A DNA stretch of 64,000 nt. Origin: Neostapfia colusana. Lineage: Eukaryota > Streptophyta > Magnoliopsida > Poales > Poaceae. The position numbers and the translations under genes are program-made. Location of the stretch: contig JASWHV010000012.1 in NCBI GenBank assembly GCA_030760725.1, positions 19,854,368 to 19,918,367 on the forward strand, written 5' to 3'. The notes below the pieces were generated by a model. The model was not told the origin of the DNA. It worked only from the letters and a program-made list of their open reading frames with translations, and did no database searches. Position 1 is the stretch's first letter, and each line of letters starts with the position of its first letter. This document shows, in pieces, positions 23,701-35,866 of the stretch.

Positions 23701-25136
23701 CCGGTTTCCAGGTTCTAAAGCACCGGAGGACGCTAAGGAATGTCGACATGGGAATGAAATGGCTCGGAGATGGCTCTAAACTAGGGTTCACCGTGCACCC
23801 AAACCTTCCCGCCATAGCCGCCGTCGGAAAGATTGAAATTCTGCCGTGCAGAACGTGTTTCTTGCTAGGTTTCAAAAGGAGAGTTGTTGCTAAGCAAGTC
23901 TACGTCCCGTGTGTGCGATTTGCAATGCTCAAAACGAATATAACACGAGAATTTTACGGATTCATACCCGCGGGTCCGATTACACCGGCCGGAGCGGAAT
24001 CCTGAAATTTGTCGGTGAGAGGCGAAGATACGCGCTGTGCTTCAGCTGGAAGCTGCAGGGAACTCTTGCGCATCCAGGGGTCCTCTTGCTTGGTCGTGAG
24101 AGCCTTTCTGTGGGGCTGCCCTCAGAGCACCTCGTCGCCGTGGTGTTCGGCCGCCGCGGGAACGGGGTGTTCTCGGTGTAGAGGGCACGAACACACTTGG
24201 TGATGGCTCGAGGAGGTCGTGGGGGTTCTGCGGTGTGGTTTTGCTGCTCAGCTAAGGCTTGCACATGAGCTAGGCGGTGGCCGATCGATCACAAGCACGA
24301 CGGCAGCGCTCGGTTCATTTTGTGTGCGAGGGAAGAAGAACAGGGCCGAGGCTTCAGGGCTTCGGTGATGAGGGTGAAAGGGAGCCCGGCAGGGAGTAAT
24401 AAAGCCTTGGATGAGGCGGTTCCCGTGGGAGGCGGCCGTCCGAGGCGGTGAGCGCCGCTGTCGGCTCGCCCTCTGCTGTCGAGCGCATAGTAGAAGCAAA
24501 ACAGAGACTGTGTTGTGAAGATCATTTGCAGATTTTCAGCTCCCTCAATGACATGTGGGTCCACAGTTCAGAGCCTCCTCATCCCCTAAAATATCTCCCA
24601 AAATTGGCAAATAATTGAATTCAATTGTTGGAGTTTAAATCTGAGAGGCATTTGGACAATTGTGCAAGTTTCATCCAAATTCAAACATGCATTTGAATTC
24701 TTTGTTATTTAATGTCCATTTTGGAAAATGGTTTGCAAGTCATTTCCATAAATCATGAAACTTTGCACACCCCCCTAATTTGGACCCAAGCAATTCAAAT
24801 ATGAAATCTGATTTTAACGTTGACTGCTGCAAATGAGTATTTTAGCACAACAGTTTGAATTCCCTTGTGTTGCTCTCATTTGAATTTTTGAGTTTGAACA
24901 ATTTTTTTTCCAAATCTGTCTTTAGTTTTCTCACACCAATGGGAACTTCCCATCTTAGTTTTTGACCCCCGTTGGGTTCCAGTTTTCAAATAAACATTTG
25001 AACTTGTGTGAAGAAAACCCTCATGTGTGTTATCACATGTGGGGAAAAAGTTTTAACAAGTCCCGAATTTCATACACATGAAACCAACTTTTGTAAACAA
25101 GAGTTTCTTTGTATTCACATTTTTTGGACCTTTACA
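20768..25136 (-). repeat. 3' LTR of element C (4369 bp)
   Basis: In sense orientation it starts TGTAAAGGTCC after the polypurine tract and ends GGCTCGTCTCA. Mate: 46220-50604 (4385 bp). The GC-donor motif ACAG/GCAAGCC is kept at about 22371, but the phase-compatible exon reading contains stops. Open frames on the + strand (for example 23748-24005) run antisense to the element and recur only because the LTRs are copies. Confidence 0.9.
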
Positions 25137-25137
25137 T

Positions 25138-25173
25138 TCCTCCCCCCTTAAAAGGAATCTCGTCCCGAGATTC
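25138..25173 (-). promoter_or_regulatory. Polypurine tract and adjacent hairpin of C
   Basis: Sense AAGGGGGGAGGA (25149-25138) next to the 3' LTR. Upstream is a perfect inverted repeat with 8 bp arms, GAATCTCG and CGAGATTC around TCC, at 25155-25173. Confidence 0.8.
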
Positions 25174-25206
25174 AAAAGAAGAATGAGACGGGAGGTAATT
25201 ACAAGT

Positions 25207-28200
25207 TCATGACAAAAGCTCCGGATAGTTCTTGTGGATGTAATCTTCGGTTTCCCACGTCGCCTCTTCCGGGGTATGATTACTCAAAAGGACTTTATAG
25301 AATCTCAAAGTCCGGTCCCGGGTGCTCCGGGTCTTTTCATCGATAATCTGTATAGGTTGCTCGACATAGGTGAGATCCGGCTTCAACTCGTCGATGTCTT
25401 CAGTGCGGATGGGAGCGGTAAACTTGAGACATTTACGCAGCTGGGACACGTGAAATATGTCATGAATACCGGCAAGGCTTGCCGGTAGTTCCAGCCGGTA
25501 GGCTACAGTCCCACACTTCCCCGTTATGGCAAACGGACCGATGAATCGGGGAGCAAGTTTCCACTTGACACCGAACCGATGAATCCCTTTCATCGGAGAC
25601 ACCCGAAGATACACGTGCTCTCCAACGTCGAAATGCAGTGGTCGACCCCTCTGATCCGCGTAGCTTTTCTGACGAGATTGGGCAGCTTTGAGGTTCTCTT
25701 GTATTATCCGAACTCTCTCTTCAGCTTCATTGACAGGATCAACCCTGAATGTTACTCGTTCACCAGACTCACACCAGTTCAATGGGGTACGACACTTCTG
25801 GCCGTATAGAGCTTCATATGGTGCCATTTTGATGCTCGTCTGATATCCGTTGTTGTACGAGAACTCCGCCAGCGGTAAGTGATCATCCCAGCTCTTACCG
25901 TGGTGGATGGCACATGCTCTTAGCATATCTTCCAGTATTTAGTTCACACTCTTAGTTTGCCCATCGGTTTGAGGGTGATACGCAGAGCTTCGAATCAGTT
26001 TAGTCCCCAAGGATGCGTGTAGCTGCTCCCAGAAACGGGCTACGAGCAGCGATCCTCTATCTGACACAATGGTACGGGGAACTCCATGTAAGCACAAGAT
26101 CCGTGCTATGTACAGCTCCGCATACTGCTTTGCGTTATACCTAGTATGCACAGGGATGAAATGTGCTGATTTGGTTAACCGGTCCACAATTATCCAAATC
26201 GAATCATGGTTGTGGGAGGTCATCGGCAACCCGACGATGAAGTCCATACTCAAGTCTTCCCACTTCCATGCCGGTACTTGCAATGGCTGCAACAGGCCCG
26301 ACTTCTTCACATGGTCGGCATTAACTCTTCGACACGTATCGCTTTCTGAAACGTACTTTGCAACTTCACATTTCATACGTGTCCACCAAAACTTCTTCCG
26401 GAGATCTTGGTACATTTTATTACTGCCCGGATGAATGGAAAACTTGGACAAATGAGCTTCATCCAAAATTTTCTTCCGTAGTCCCATATCCTGGGGTACT
26501 ACAATCCGGTCGTTGAACCACAAAGTACCTTCATCGTCCTTCCGGAAGCACTTCATTTCTCCGTTGTCTATCCTTCGCTGTATGTGAAACATACCCTTGT
26601 CTTTTCGTTAAGCTTCAATGATCTCCTCTCGAATGGTAGGAATGAGAGCGACATTATAGAGAGCTCCATACGGGATGACACGGAGGCTTGGTTCTTCATC
26701 ATCCATTTCAGCAATAGTTAGGTGATGGATATGCGCCTTACGACTCAGCGCATTGGCGACCACATTCGCCTTTCCTGGATGATAATGAATCTCAAGTTCA
26801 TAGTCTTTAATGAGCTCTAGCCATCTTCGTTGCCTCATGTTCAATTCTTTCTGAGTGAAGATGTACTTCAAGCTCTTGTGGTCGGTGTAGAGGTGTACAA
26901 GATTTCCGAGCAAGTAATGCCTCCACATCTTCAAAGCAAGGACCACGGCAGCTAACTCAAGATCATGAGTTGGATAATGCTGCTCGTGATTTCTGAGTTG
27001 ACGAGATCCATAAGCGACCACTCGTCTTTCTTGTATCAGCACGCAGCCAAGACCAATGACAGATGCATCGCAATAAACGTCGAATGGCTTTGTTGTATCC
27101 GGTTGAGCAAGAACTGGAGCTGTTGTGAGATGCTTCACTAAAGTCTTGAAAGCTTGTTCACACGCAGCACCCCACACAAATCTGGTATTCTTCATTAATC
27201 CAGAATTCACACTTGCTGAATTTTGCATAGAGTTGATGATCTCACAATCTTTGTAGCACAATATGCAGATGTTCAGTATGTTCTTCCTCTGACTTGGAGT
27301 ACACCAAGATATCGTCGATGAAGACAACGACGAATTTATCCAACTCCGGCATGAACACTGAATTCATCAGATACATAAAATGTGCCGGGGCGTTGGACAA
27401 ACCAAATGACATAACGAGATACTCATACAGCCCGTATCTCGTTGAGAATGCCGTCTTCGGAATATCTTCTGCCCGGATTTTAATCTGGTGATATCCGGAC
27501 CGAAGATCCATCTTCGAAAATACCTTCGCACCCACTAATTGATCGAAGAGCATATCAATGCGAGGTAGTGGATACTTGTTCTTCATGGTAACAGCGTTCA
27601 AAGGACGATAATCAACACAAAGCCTTAGTGTTCCGTCCTTCTTCTTGACAAACAATGCTGCCCCAAGGTGACGAACTCGGTCGTATAAATCCCTTGCTCA
27701 TTAGGTCATTCAGCTTCGTCTTCAATTCTGCCAGTTCATTGGGTGCCATCTTGTGCGGCCTTCGTGATATCGGTGTTGTTCCCAGTATAAGTTCAATCTT
27801 GAACTCAACGTATCGCTCGGGCGGCATGCCTGGTAAGTCATCGGGAAACACATCCGGATACTCACGTACCACCGGAATGTCCTCTATCTTAACAGCTTCC
27901 GTGTGGTTCACTGTTGCAATCTGCTGCTGTCTGGCGCCCAGAATTAATATATGAAGACCGTGCTGTGGGGAGTTGAGCTCCACGGTCCTAGAGCTGATGT
28001 TAAGAACCGCCTGGTGGTAATTCAACCACGACATCCCCAAAATAATGTCAATCTTCAGACCCTCAAGAATAATGAGAGTCGTAGGGTATATCCTACCCCC
28101 CAAACAAAGAGGTGCTCGGGAGACAACCTCGCTTGCAGTACTGCTGCCCCCGGGCGAAGATATGAGGTATTGCCTCTTTGTATAAACTGTTTGGAGCTGA

Positions 28201-29501
28201 TGTTGAGCTACAAAAGACTGGCTAATGAAGTTGTGTGTGGCACCATAATCAAAGAGAATCAAAACCGGTAGCTGATTCAGAGAAAAGATCCCTGCTAAAG
28301 CGGCTTCTCCTTCCGGAACATCATCAATCACAGTATAGTGAATGTTGCCCCTTATCTGCCCTCCTGTCTGCAGATTGATGTACAGTTCGTATTGTTGTAA
28401 ATGTGATGACCCGCAGCCTCGAATTCCCTCCGGACAGTGCCTAGCATAATGGCTCATACGCCTACAAGTGAAACACGAATGCCTCTCCGGTTCTTCGTTG
28501 ACTTGCGCTTGGATGCTTGGTACACATGGCTGCAGCGATGGAGCACAAACCACCGTCTGATGCTGCGGCTGTGGAGGTGGTGCAGGTTGTAGAACTTGAC
28601 CAGCAATCAATCTCTGGGGAGTTGATCGTACAGGTGGCCTCCATCTTTCACCGGCTGGCGTTTGATACACCAAACGGTACTTCTGAGGCACATAACTTGT
28701 GCTGGCCTGCTCGATCTCACTCATCTTTCTCTTCTCAGCTTGCCACTCAAGTGTCGGCTTCTCTTGAATGAAAGCCGCATCGACCATGTCGGTGTAACTG
28801 CCATTATTGTGTACGGCCAACTTCTCGTGTAATATGGCACTCAGGCCATGGAAGAATAGGTCACACCGTGCCTCTTCTTTTGCCACATATTCGGGAGCAT
28901 ATTGGGCCAAAAGGTTAAATCTTCTGACATACTCGAGGACACTCATGTCCCCTTGCTTCAAACCCAAAAATTCCTCCCGCTTTGCCTTGACAATACCTAG
29001 TGGTATGTGACGAGTACGAAAGGCTTCACAAAAGATACTCCATGTTACTTGATGGTCATCCAGAATGGTGGCAAGATGATCAACCCACCAGTTTCCAGCA
29101 GCTCCATGGAGTTGCTGAGCGGCAAACTTAGTTTTCTGGTAGTCATCACACTTGAATACTCCAAATTTGGACTCCATGACATGAAGCCACTGATCTGCTT
29201 CCACAGGTTCGGTAGCTTCAGTAAAGATTGGCGGTTGAGTCGCCAAGAAATCCAGATAAGCGTCCCGAGGTGGAACGACTTGTTGCGTGTTCTGGAGTAC
29301 ACCTTGTTGTACCAAAGCTTGGAGTAAGCGTGTGTGTTCTTGCGTTGCTTCTTGGAGTAGCCTAGTGTTCTCTTGGTTAGACTCGACGACTCGAGTCATA
29401 AGATTCATCCATCCCGTGGTTGGTGGTTCCGACGGTGGAATAGAAGCATAACCACCTCGGCGAGAACTCCTGGCCCTACTCCTAGAGCGAGTACGAACCA
29501 T
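25207..29501 (-). pseudogene. gag-pol pseudogene of element C
   Basis: ATG at 29499-29501 (MVRTRSRSR). Gag, zinc knuckle CFTCRRMSHYARHC and protease are open down to 27612. The protease signature reads FDYGATHNF, with Tyr (28245-28247) where B and D have Ser. A frameshift near 27660 separates it from reverse transcriptase (27655-27242, FIDD at 27311-27316). A deletion of about 240 bp near 27190 removes the stretch between CEFW and the RNase H lead-in. RNase H is at 27180-26608 (ADALSR is ANALSR). Integrase (26592-25939) has CDTC changed to SDTC, the catalytic Glu replaced by Lys (25951-25953) and a TAA at 25939-25941. The C-terminal part 25926-25207 is open: GPF-type region and a full chromodomain ending at 25207. 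Confidence 0.9.
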
Positions 29502-30444
29502 ACTGCAAAAATGTAGTTGAGAATAGTTAAACAAGAACTCAGCAGTATGTGAGACTAATGAAAACATGAATATGTCAAAACTTTATAAAAGCAGTAACAA
29601 ATTCATGTTTACACAACTCCTTAGTAGGCATAGCTATCCAGCCTATCTGTACAGAACAGACCTTTATACACTATCTCTAGATTTTGATCTAGTTAAGAGC
29701 ATTTTCATAACTCAAGTCGAATACCAAAGTTAAAGTTAACTTCAGTATCTTTCCAACGAGTATTCTACTGCCTCCAGATCATCTTCGGATTAAAAGTTAT
29801 GATTTGCCAATGTTGACAGAATTCCTGGATAAAACTTGCGTGTGGCTGATTTTATCACAGTTGTATATGCAAATACAATAAGAACCTGAACAAACTTTGA
29901 ACTACAACAACGTTGCACAATTTCCAACCTTTCCAACGGTGTATCGTAGGCTTCTTAAGGATTTTTCTACAGAAGGTTATGGCTTAAAAAAACAGAAAGA
30001 TCCCGAGAGGTTTTGCTGCTGTCCTGGTTCTGGATAGTTTACCTTCCTCTGAACTTTCTACCCATTTAACGTGTGATTTTGCTCTGGAGTTCTACAAAGA
30101 AGTTGTAGGTCACTTGAAAATATTTCCCGAACTGTATCATACACCTAAATTGGTTAAAGCTACTCAGAGTTATGCTCTGTTAAAGTCCAGCAAGAATACC
30201 TGCCGAAAACAGAGCACTCTGTTTTTGAAATCTTTGAAGCCTAGTCTTCCTCTTATTTGAATCTTAGCTCAAAATAAGAGTTCAGTAACTAATATTTGTT
30301 TCAAACTTCCATTTTTAGTTGAAAGTTAGTTCATGAGTCATTTATTCAAAGGAAAGGGGTTATTAAGTTTAGTACGGCGTCGATGCACCATAAGAAGCAT
30401 ATCGGTACTACGTAGCCTCAGCAAAAGAAAATCCTAACCGGATT
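29502..30444 (-). other. Leader of element C, gag-proximal part
   Basis: AT-rich and non-coding. Sense TTTTTGCAG ends one base before the gag ATG (29503-29504 complement AG), a good splice acceptor. Contains the TTCCAACG and ACAGAGTGCTCTGTTTT motifs shared with the leaders of B and D. There is no counterpart of the extra ORF found in D and E. Interrupted at 30444 by D; continues at 45634. Confidence 0.7.
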
Positions 30445-31519
30445 TGACACGACCCCATTTGGTCCTGTCGAGCCAGGATCATGCTGAGGGGTGCTGCGTT
30501 GCACAGCACCGTATAACACACGTCAAAGGTACAAAGCGGAAGCGGAATTTTATTACATAAACAAGTTATGAACATGTTTACATCAAAATAAGTTCAGTCT
30601 ACACTCGCGGGCGTAGACTACGCATCAAGTCACGTTCAGCCCTCGAACGTGTCCTTGCTAGCACACACGCACACTAACTCTGCGGCGTGCACGACTCCCA
30701 CTCGACGGGGTTCCCCTCCTGGGGTTCCGTCTCCTCTTCGGGAGTCCCTTCCTCATAGAACCCTGCAAAAGCTTCAAACACAAGCAGTGAGCACGAAGGC
30801 TCAGCAAGTCTGACCCGTCTCACCTAAACATGGAACTTCTACATGAGGGTAATGGGTTACATGAGGTAAAAATCAGTTGCAAGAACTTGCCTAATTAGTA
30901 GAACCTTACTTTCAAGTTTTAGCAGTAGGTTGTGGAGAACCTTACGCTAAGGCACATGAGAGAGCCGCAATCAAACAAGAAACGCATTTCTCTCATGTAC
31001 TTTGCCCAAAGTTGAAATGAACTTTAGTTAGCTCTAAGCTACAGCATATCATTAACAATCAATGTCCAGCTTTCAATCAGCAACATTTTAACATGTAACT
31101 AGCCTGTTCTTTCTATGTCACGGTACAGTGAACAAGTGGTACTCACTGACCGCGAGGGACGGCGATTATAATCGATTTACACCTGCAGGGTTACCCGAAT
31201 AACCCATCACGTACGCCCGTACTCGATGTTTCCTACAACAACCATCACGGACGCCGTACGCAACTACCTTTCACCCGTTAGCCAAATATTGAACCGGTCC
31301 CATCGTCCGGAGCAAGAGGTCCCTGCACGCGCATCTCTGTGCCGCCAGCCGATTTACACCTCGAGCTCTCAACCTACCCTCTGAACGACGGGCAATGCCT
31401 CAATACCCAGCTACCCGAGTTACATCAGTTTCCCGGTTCCCATATAGCCGGTAGGTCTTCGGTACTGTTCTAGCTTGTTCAACAGGCCCGCACACGGCTC
31501 GGTCCTCAATCGACACAAG
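30445..31519 (-). repeat. Inverted copy of the LTR 3' end at the left edge of D (1075 bp)
   Basis: Reverse complement of 33296-34369. It joins the + strand LTR through ACACAAG at 31513-31519, a 7 bp sequence present both at the join point in the normal LTR (42777-42783) and, inverted, at 33296-33302. It replaces LTR positions equivalent to 41719-42776. Together with 33296-34369 it forms a ~1.07 kb inverted repeat with a ~1.8 kb spacer. Confidence 0.9.
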
Positions 31520-32880
31520 AAAGGTGCGTGATTGTATGTAGATGGAGTAGCCGAAAGCCGCTTGACGATTGATCAAACCTCGGCCGAGAATTTCCATGTT
31601 TACTCGTGATCAGTTCATAAGGACCGAGCTCACCTTCGGGTGAAATTCGTGCTCTATACACGAGGGTTGGACAAGCTCGTTACCTAGTAGCTTCTACGCA
31701 CGATAGCGCCCACGCTCGAACTGGAATTAGAGAAAACCATCGATAATCGGCCATGATATGGCTGTTTTCCCCGCCGCCATGGCTGAACACCTCGGCTCAC
31801 CGTCGAGAGCATAGTTGCCGGTATTCCTAGCTTCCACCCAGCCCGGGTTCGTGTTTCCCACGCTCTACTGATGCTCTCCGACCGATTCCCGGTCGATTTG
31901 GTGCACGGGAGAGCAGGACCGACCTCACCGGAACCCTAGCAGGTGCTGTCACCGGTGCGCACGGGTTTCCGGTCATCGCCAGCGGCCGGCGACCCCACCA
32001 TCGGGTCCAGAGGGTCGGTAAAGGGGCAGGCGGCGAGTTTCGGGCCAGGGGGTGGCCGAGAACTCAGTTCCGGCGAGGGTCGCCGGAGATCGCCGCTGCC
32101 GCGCAGTTGGCGCGAGGAGGGAGACGACGCACTGTGTGCGGGGCCCACGAGCAGAAATTTAAACTTTTCCCCGAATTTCAGTTTCAGTTCAAATTTCAAA
32201 TCCTTATAACTTTGGCTAGAAAGCTCCAAATCGCGTGAACCAAATTTTGTTGGATTCAGCTCTCTGAGCACTTTCTAGAAAATCAAGTTTCACTTTATGA
32301 AAACCCTTATTTCTCCAGAATTAATTCCTCAAAATTTAAAATGTTTGGAATTTTAAATGGAGAATATTTTGGAGTAAAATCCTGAAATTTTGCTGGGATG
32401 ATCACCAAAATATCCCTGAACTACCATAAAAATTTCAGACCCATTGGAGCTCATTTGATCCACCTAATGGCGTGATTAGTGAAACTGTTCCAGAGAAATT
32501 AGAAAATGTTCAGAAATATTTTCAGAATTTTCTCTGAAATTGTTTAGCTCATATCTTTAGTTAGGAACTCCCAAATTAAGTGAGACCAACTCCATTAGAA
32601 CCCTCTGAAAATCTATTTTTCAGAAAGTCATAGTTTGTTTCATGAAAATTCCTAGAACACCCTAAGAGTTCCAATTAAGGTCAAGGACATAATTAATTGT
32701 GGAGGGCTCAAATGAGCTTTACTGCAACTAAAACTTGACCAAGTCTCTGTTTAGGTTGTAACCAAGCCACAACAAAAGTTTCACAGTCATTAGGTAGGTC
32801 TAGCATAAGTTATAGACTTCACAACTTCAAACCTAATACAAATGCATTAAATTAATACATGTATTGTTTCTATCATGTAG

Positions 32881-32961
32881 TCGCTAAGGTCGAGGAGGAA
32901 CCCGAAGTCCTAGACTTCATTACTCCAGAGAAGCAGCTAGCCTACGACCAAGAGCAGAAAG
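32881..32961 (+). other. Candidate internal exon in D 5' LTR (81 nt, GC donor)
   Basis: Acceptor TATCATGTAG, donor AAAG/GCAAGC. Open in the shared phase: 2 nt, 26 codons (VEEEPEVLDF, LAYDQEQK), 1 nt. Counterparts: 44145-44225 in the 3' LTR and 59503-59583 in E. Confidence 0.5.
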
Positions 32962-34051
32962 GCAAGCTCCGGTTTGCATTAAGCTTTTTACAAATTTTTA
33001 TTGTTTTGAGCACATACTTGTTTACTTTATTCCTTTGCATTAGAGTCTTGTTTGGAAGCCCCACTGCATAGCCAAGAGAACCATGGGTTGGGTTTAGGAT
33101 TGCAAACCCCGTTAGCTACTGCATTGCTAGGATAGAGTAGGATTCGGTACAAGTCGAGTAGTTGGAACTACTCGCGAGCATAGGCTAGAGGCACTCGACT
33201 CGGGTAGTGATAGCACATGAAACACATGGCAAGAAAATGAGACCGAGCGGAGGGTAAGGGCAGCAGGACTTTGGGGCCTGTGTGCTGTAGCTCCGCTTGT
33301 GTCGATTGAGGACCGAGCCGTGTGCGGGCCTGTTGAACAAGCTAGAACAGTACCGAAGACCTACCGGCTATATGGGAACCGGGAAACTGATGTAACTCGG
33401 GTAGCTGGGTATTGAGGCATTGCCCGTCGTTCAGAGGGTAGGTTGAGAGCTCGAGGTGTAAATCGGCTGGCGGCACAGAGATGCGCGTGCAGGGACCTCT
33501 TTCTCGGGACGATGGGACCGGTTCAATATTTGGCTAACGGGTGAAAGGTAGTTGCGTACGGCGTCCGTGATGGTTGTTGTAGGCAACATCGAGTACGGGC
33601 GTACGTGACGGGTTACTCGGGTAACCCTGCAGGTGTAAATCGATTATAATCGCCGTCCCCGCGGTCAGTGAGTACCACTTGTTCACTGTACCGTGACGTA
33701 GAAAGAACAGGCTAGTTACATGTTAAAATGTTGCTGATTGAAAGCTGGACATTGATTGTTAATGATATGCTGTAGCTTAGAGCTAACTAAAGTTCATTTC
33801 AACTTTGGGCAAAGTACATGAGAGAAATGCGTTTCTTGTTTGATTGCGGCTCTCTCATGTGCCTTAGCGTAAGGTTCTCCACAACCTACTGCTAAAACTT
33901 GAAAGTATGGTTCTACTAATTAGGCGAGTCCTTGCAACTGATTTTTACCTCATGTAACCCATTACCCTCATGTAGAAGTTCCATGTTTAGGTGAGATGGG
34001 TCAGACTTGCTGAGCCTTCGTGCTCAATGCTTGTGTTTGAAGCTTTTGCAG

Positions 34052-34140
34052 GGTTCTATGAGGAAGGGACTCCCGAAGAGGAGACGGAACCCCTGGAGGG
34101 GAACCCCGTCGAGTGGGAGTCGTGCACGCCGCAGAGTTAG
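34052..34140 (+). other. Candidate terminal exon in D 5' LTR (89 nt)
   Basis: Acceptor AGCTTTTGCAG, then 2 nt and 29 codons to TAG. Acidic peptide with FYEEGTPEEE and PVEWESCTP. Counterparts: 45316-45404 and 60692-60780 (E), same length and phase. The stop is followed by the AATAAA-containing end of the LTR. Confidence 0.5.
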
Positions 34141-34373
34141 TGTGCGTGTGTGCTAGCAAGGACACGTTCGAGGGCTGAACGTGACTTGATGCGTAGTCTA
34201 CGCCCGCGAGTGTAGACTGAACTTATTTTGATGTAAACATGTTCATAACTTGTTTATGTAATAAAATTCCGCTTCCGCTTTGTACCTTTGACGTGTGTTA
34301 TACGGTGCTGTGCAACGCTGCACCCCTCAGCGTGATCCTGGCTCGATAGGACCAAATGGGGTCGTGTCAGCGT

Positions 34374-34385
34374 TGGTATCAGAGC
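34374..34385 (+). promoter_or_regulatory. Primer binding site of D
   Basis: TGGTATCAGAGC, complementary to the 3' end of initiator Met-tRNA, the usual primer of plant Ty3/gypsy elements. It lies four bases after the LTR end. Confidence 0.9.
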
Positions 34386-35866
34386 TCGCTTGAGGTTTAA
34401 CACAGTACAAAGGTCTTCTTTTTCAAAAATCCAGTGAGGAACGAGTTAGTAGCCCGTATAAGGATGTTATTAGCATATAGAAAGTGGCATATTAACCTAT
34501 TTGTTATGTCGGAAAATCGTGCATCTCGGGACGTTCATGTCTTGGGGGTGCACGTAAGCGCTGTCCACCAGTGCGCACAAGCTGAAGGGTGGAGCCCACG
34601 GGTGGCAGATAACCCGACCCGCTTTAGTATCCTCTACGACTCTTCATGTCGTTTGGGGTATTCGAGCAACATCTGTCCCTGGCATGCGTGGTGCAACTTG
34701 GGAGACCCCGTCACGTGGTATGAAACGTGAACACGTAACTCAAGGCGTGTTTGGCTTGAGAACATCCGGGCGAGTGATGAGGGCCGGGTGTACTAACTGT
34801 ATGGATTCCGGGCTCGGTGTGCAGCCGAGTCTGATGATGGTTTGAGTTTCTGCAGGTAGCCTGACCACGAAACGGTAGACGTGTAGCATCCGTGTGCGAG
34901 TGACGAGTAGTGCCACTGAACTAACGAAGCCGGCTAAGTCCGGTATAGGTTTTTCCTTTGTGAGGACGTAGTACCGACATAATCTGGTGACGCATCGACG
35001 TCACACCCCATTAAATGAACAACTTCATTTAAAAACTTTAAGGTTTTGATCCAAAGTAGTAAAACTTGATGTAACTCCTTCCCTTAAACAGGATATTCAA
35101 AGTTAACAAGTTTTCAACTTATAGGCTGTTAAGGACAGAGCACTCTGTTTTCAGCTGAATCAAGGCTGAAGTTAATCAGAGGTTAGAGGTTGAGTTCTTT
35201 CGAGGTTGGGGTCGTATGATACATTTCTGGAAAGCGTTGGAAGAGCTTTACAACTCCTCTGTTGAGGTCCAGAGGTGTTTCATCCCTTAACCAATCGAAA
35301 AATGCAGTAGAGTTGAAACTGTCCAGAAAACAGGGCAGAGCAAAGACTCTCTGTAAACTCTCTGTAAATTAAGCATAACTTCCTGCTTAAAAATCCAAAA
35401 ATAGAAAATGAGGTAGTTCTGGAAAGCTTATGAGGTGGGTTACAACATTGTAACAGAAAGTTTTGTCAGATTAGGAACAGAATTAACTGGGATTCTTGGA
35501 TCAAATCAGTACCTAAAGCAGGGAGGTGCTGTCCAATTGTTTCCAGAAATTATGTTAACTTTGATATCTCATAACTTTTGAACCAGGACAGATCTTAGGC
35601 CAAACAAATACTTTCTGGAAAGCTATTGAAGTTAGCTTTAACTTTGATGTTGAGCTCCAGAATTAGTTTTGCTTTAACATGGCCTAAATCATAATGAAAT
35701 GGAAACTGGTCAGGGCTGTCATGAGAACAGCAGATCAGCAGTCAAATTTGTTTAAAATTTGAACTATGTTTCCAAATTTTATGGGTTCAATGACATGTTT
35801 TATGGTATAACCCAGCGGTTTACTGTTTAAATAAATATTTGACATTTCTCAAATATATTTTTACAG
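34386..35866 (+). other. Leader of D between primer site and extra ORF
   Basis: No convincing gene. A stem-loop, ACGAC-TCTTCAT-GTCGT (34636-34652), lies within a block conserved in E (61263-61279) and C (45928-45944) and may be a packaging or dimerisation signal. Further on is an AT-rich part with ACAGAGCACTCTGTTTTCAG near 35136. It ends in TTTTTACAG, a splice-acceptor-like sequence abutting the ATG at 35867. Confidence 0.6.

Larger units (their letters stand above)
31513..34369 (+). repeat. 5' LTR of D, lacking its first ~1.06 kb
   Basis: Matches 42777-45633 of the 3' LTR closely and ends CGTGTCA four bases before the primer site. It lacks the U3 part, so a normal promoter is missing upstream of this copy. 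Contains candidate exons 32881-32961 and 34052-34140 and AATAAA at about 34260. Confidence 0.9.

Noticed and set aside
23748..24005. 85-codon ORF repeated at 49215-49472
   Set aside because: It is in both LTRs of C, antisense to the element; repetition reflects LTR duplication, not selection.
31943..32271. ORFs on both strands in the D LTR, repeated at 43200-43550
   Set aside because: GC-rich LTR segment present in both LTR copies; overlapping frames, no matching frame found in E or B.
34374..34385. tRNA-like sequence TGGTATCAGAGC
   Set aside because: Only the 12-base complement of the tRNA 3' end is present; it is a primer site, not a tRNA gene.
34434..34730. 98-codon ORF in the D leader, similar to 61106-61366 in E
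   Set aside because: Frame is not maintained between D and E; conservation is better explained by the leader stem-loop and RNA signals.
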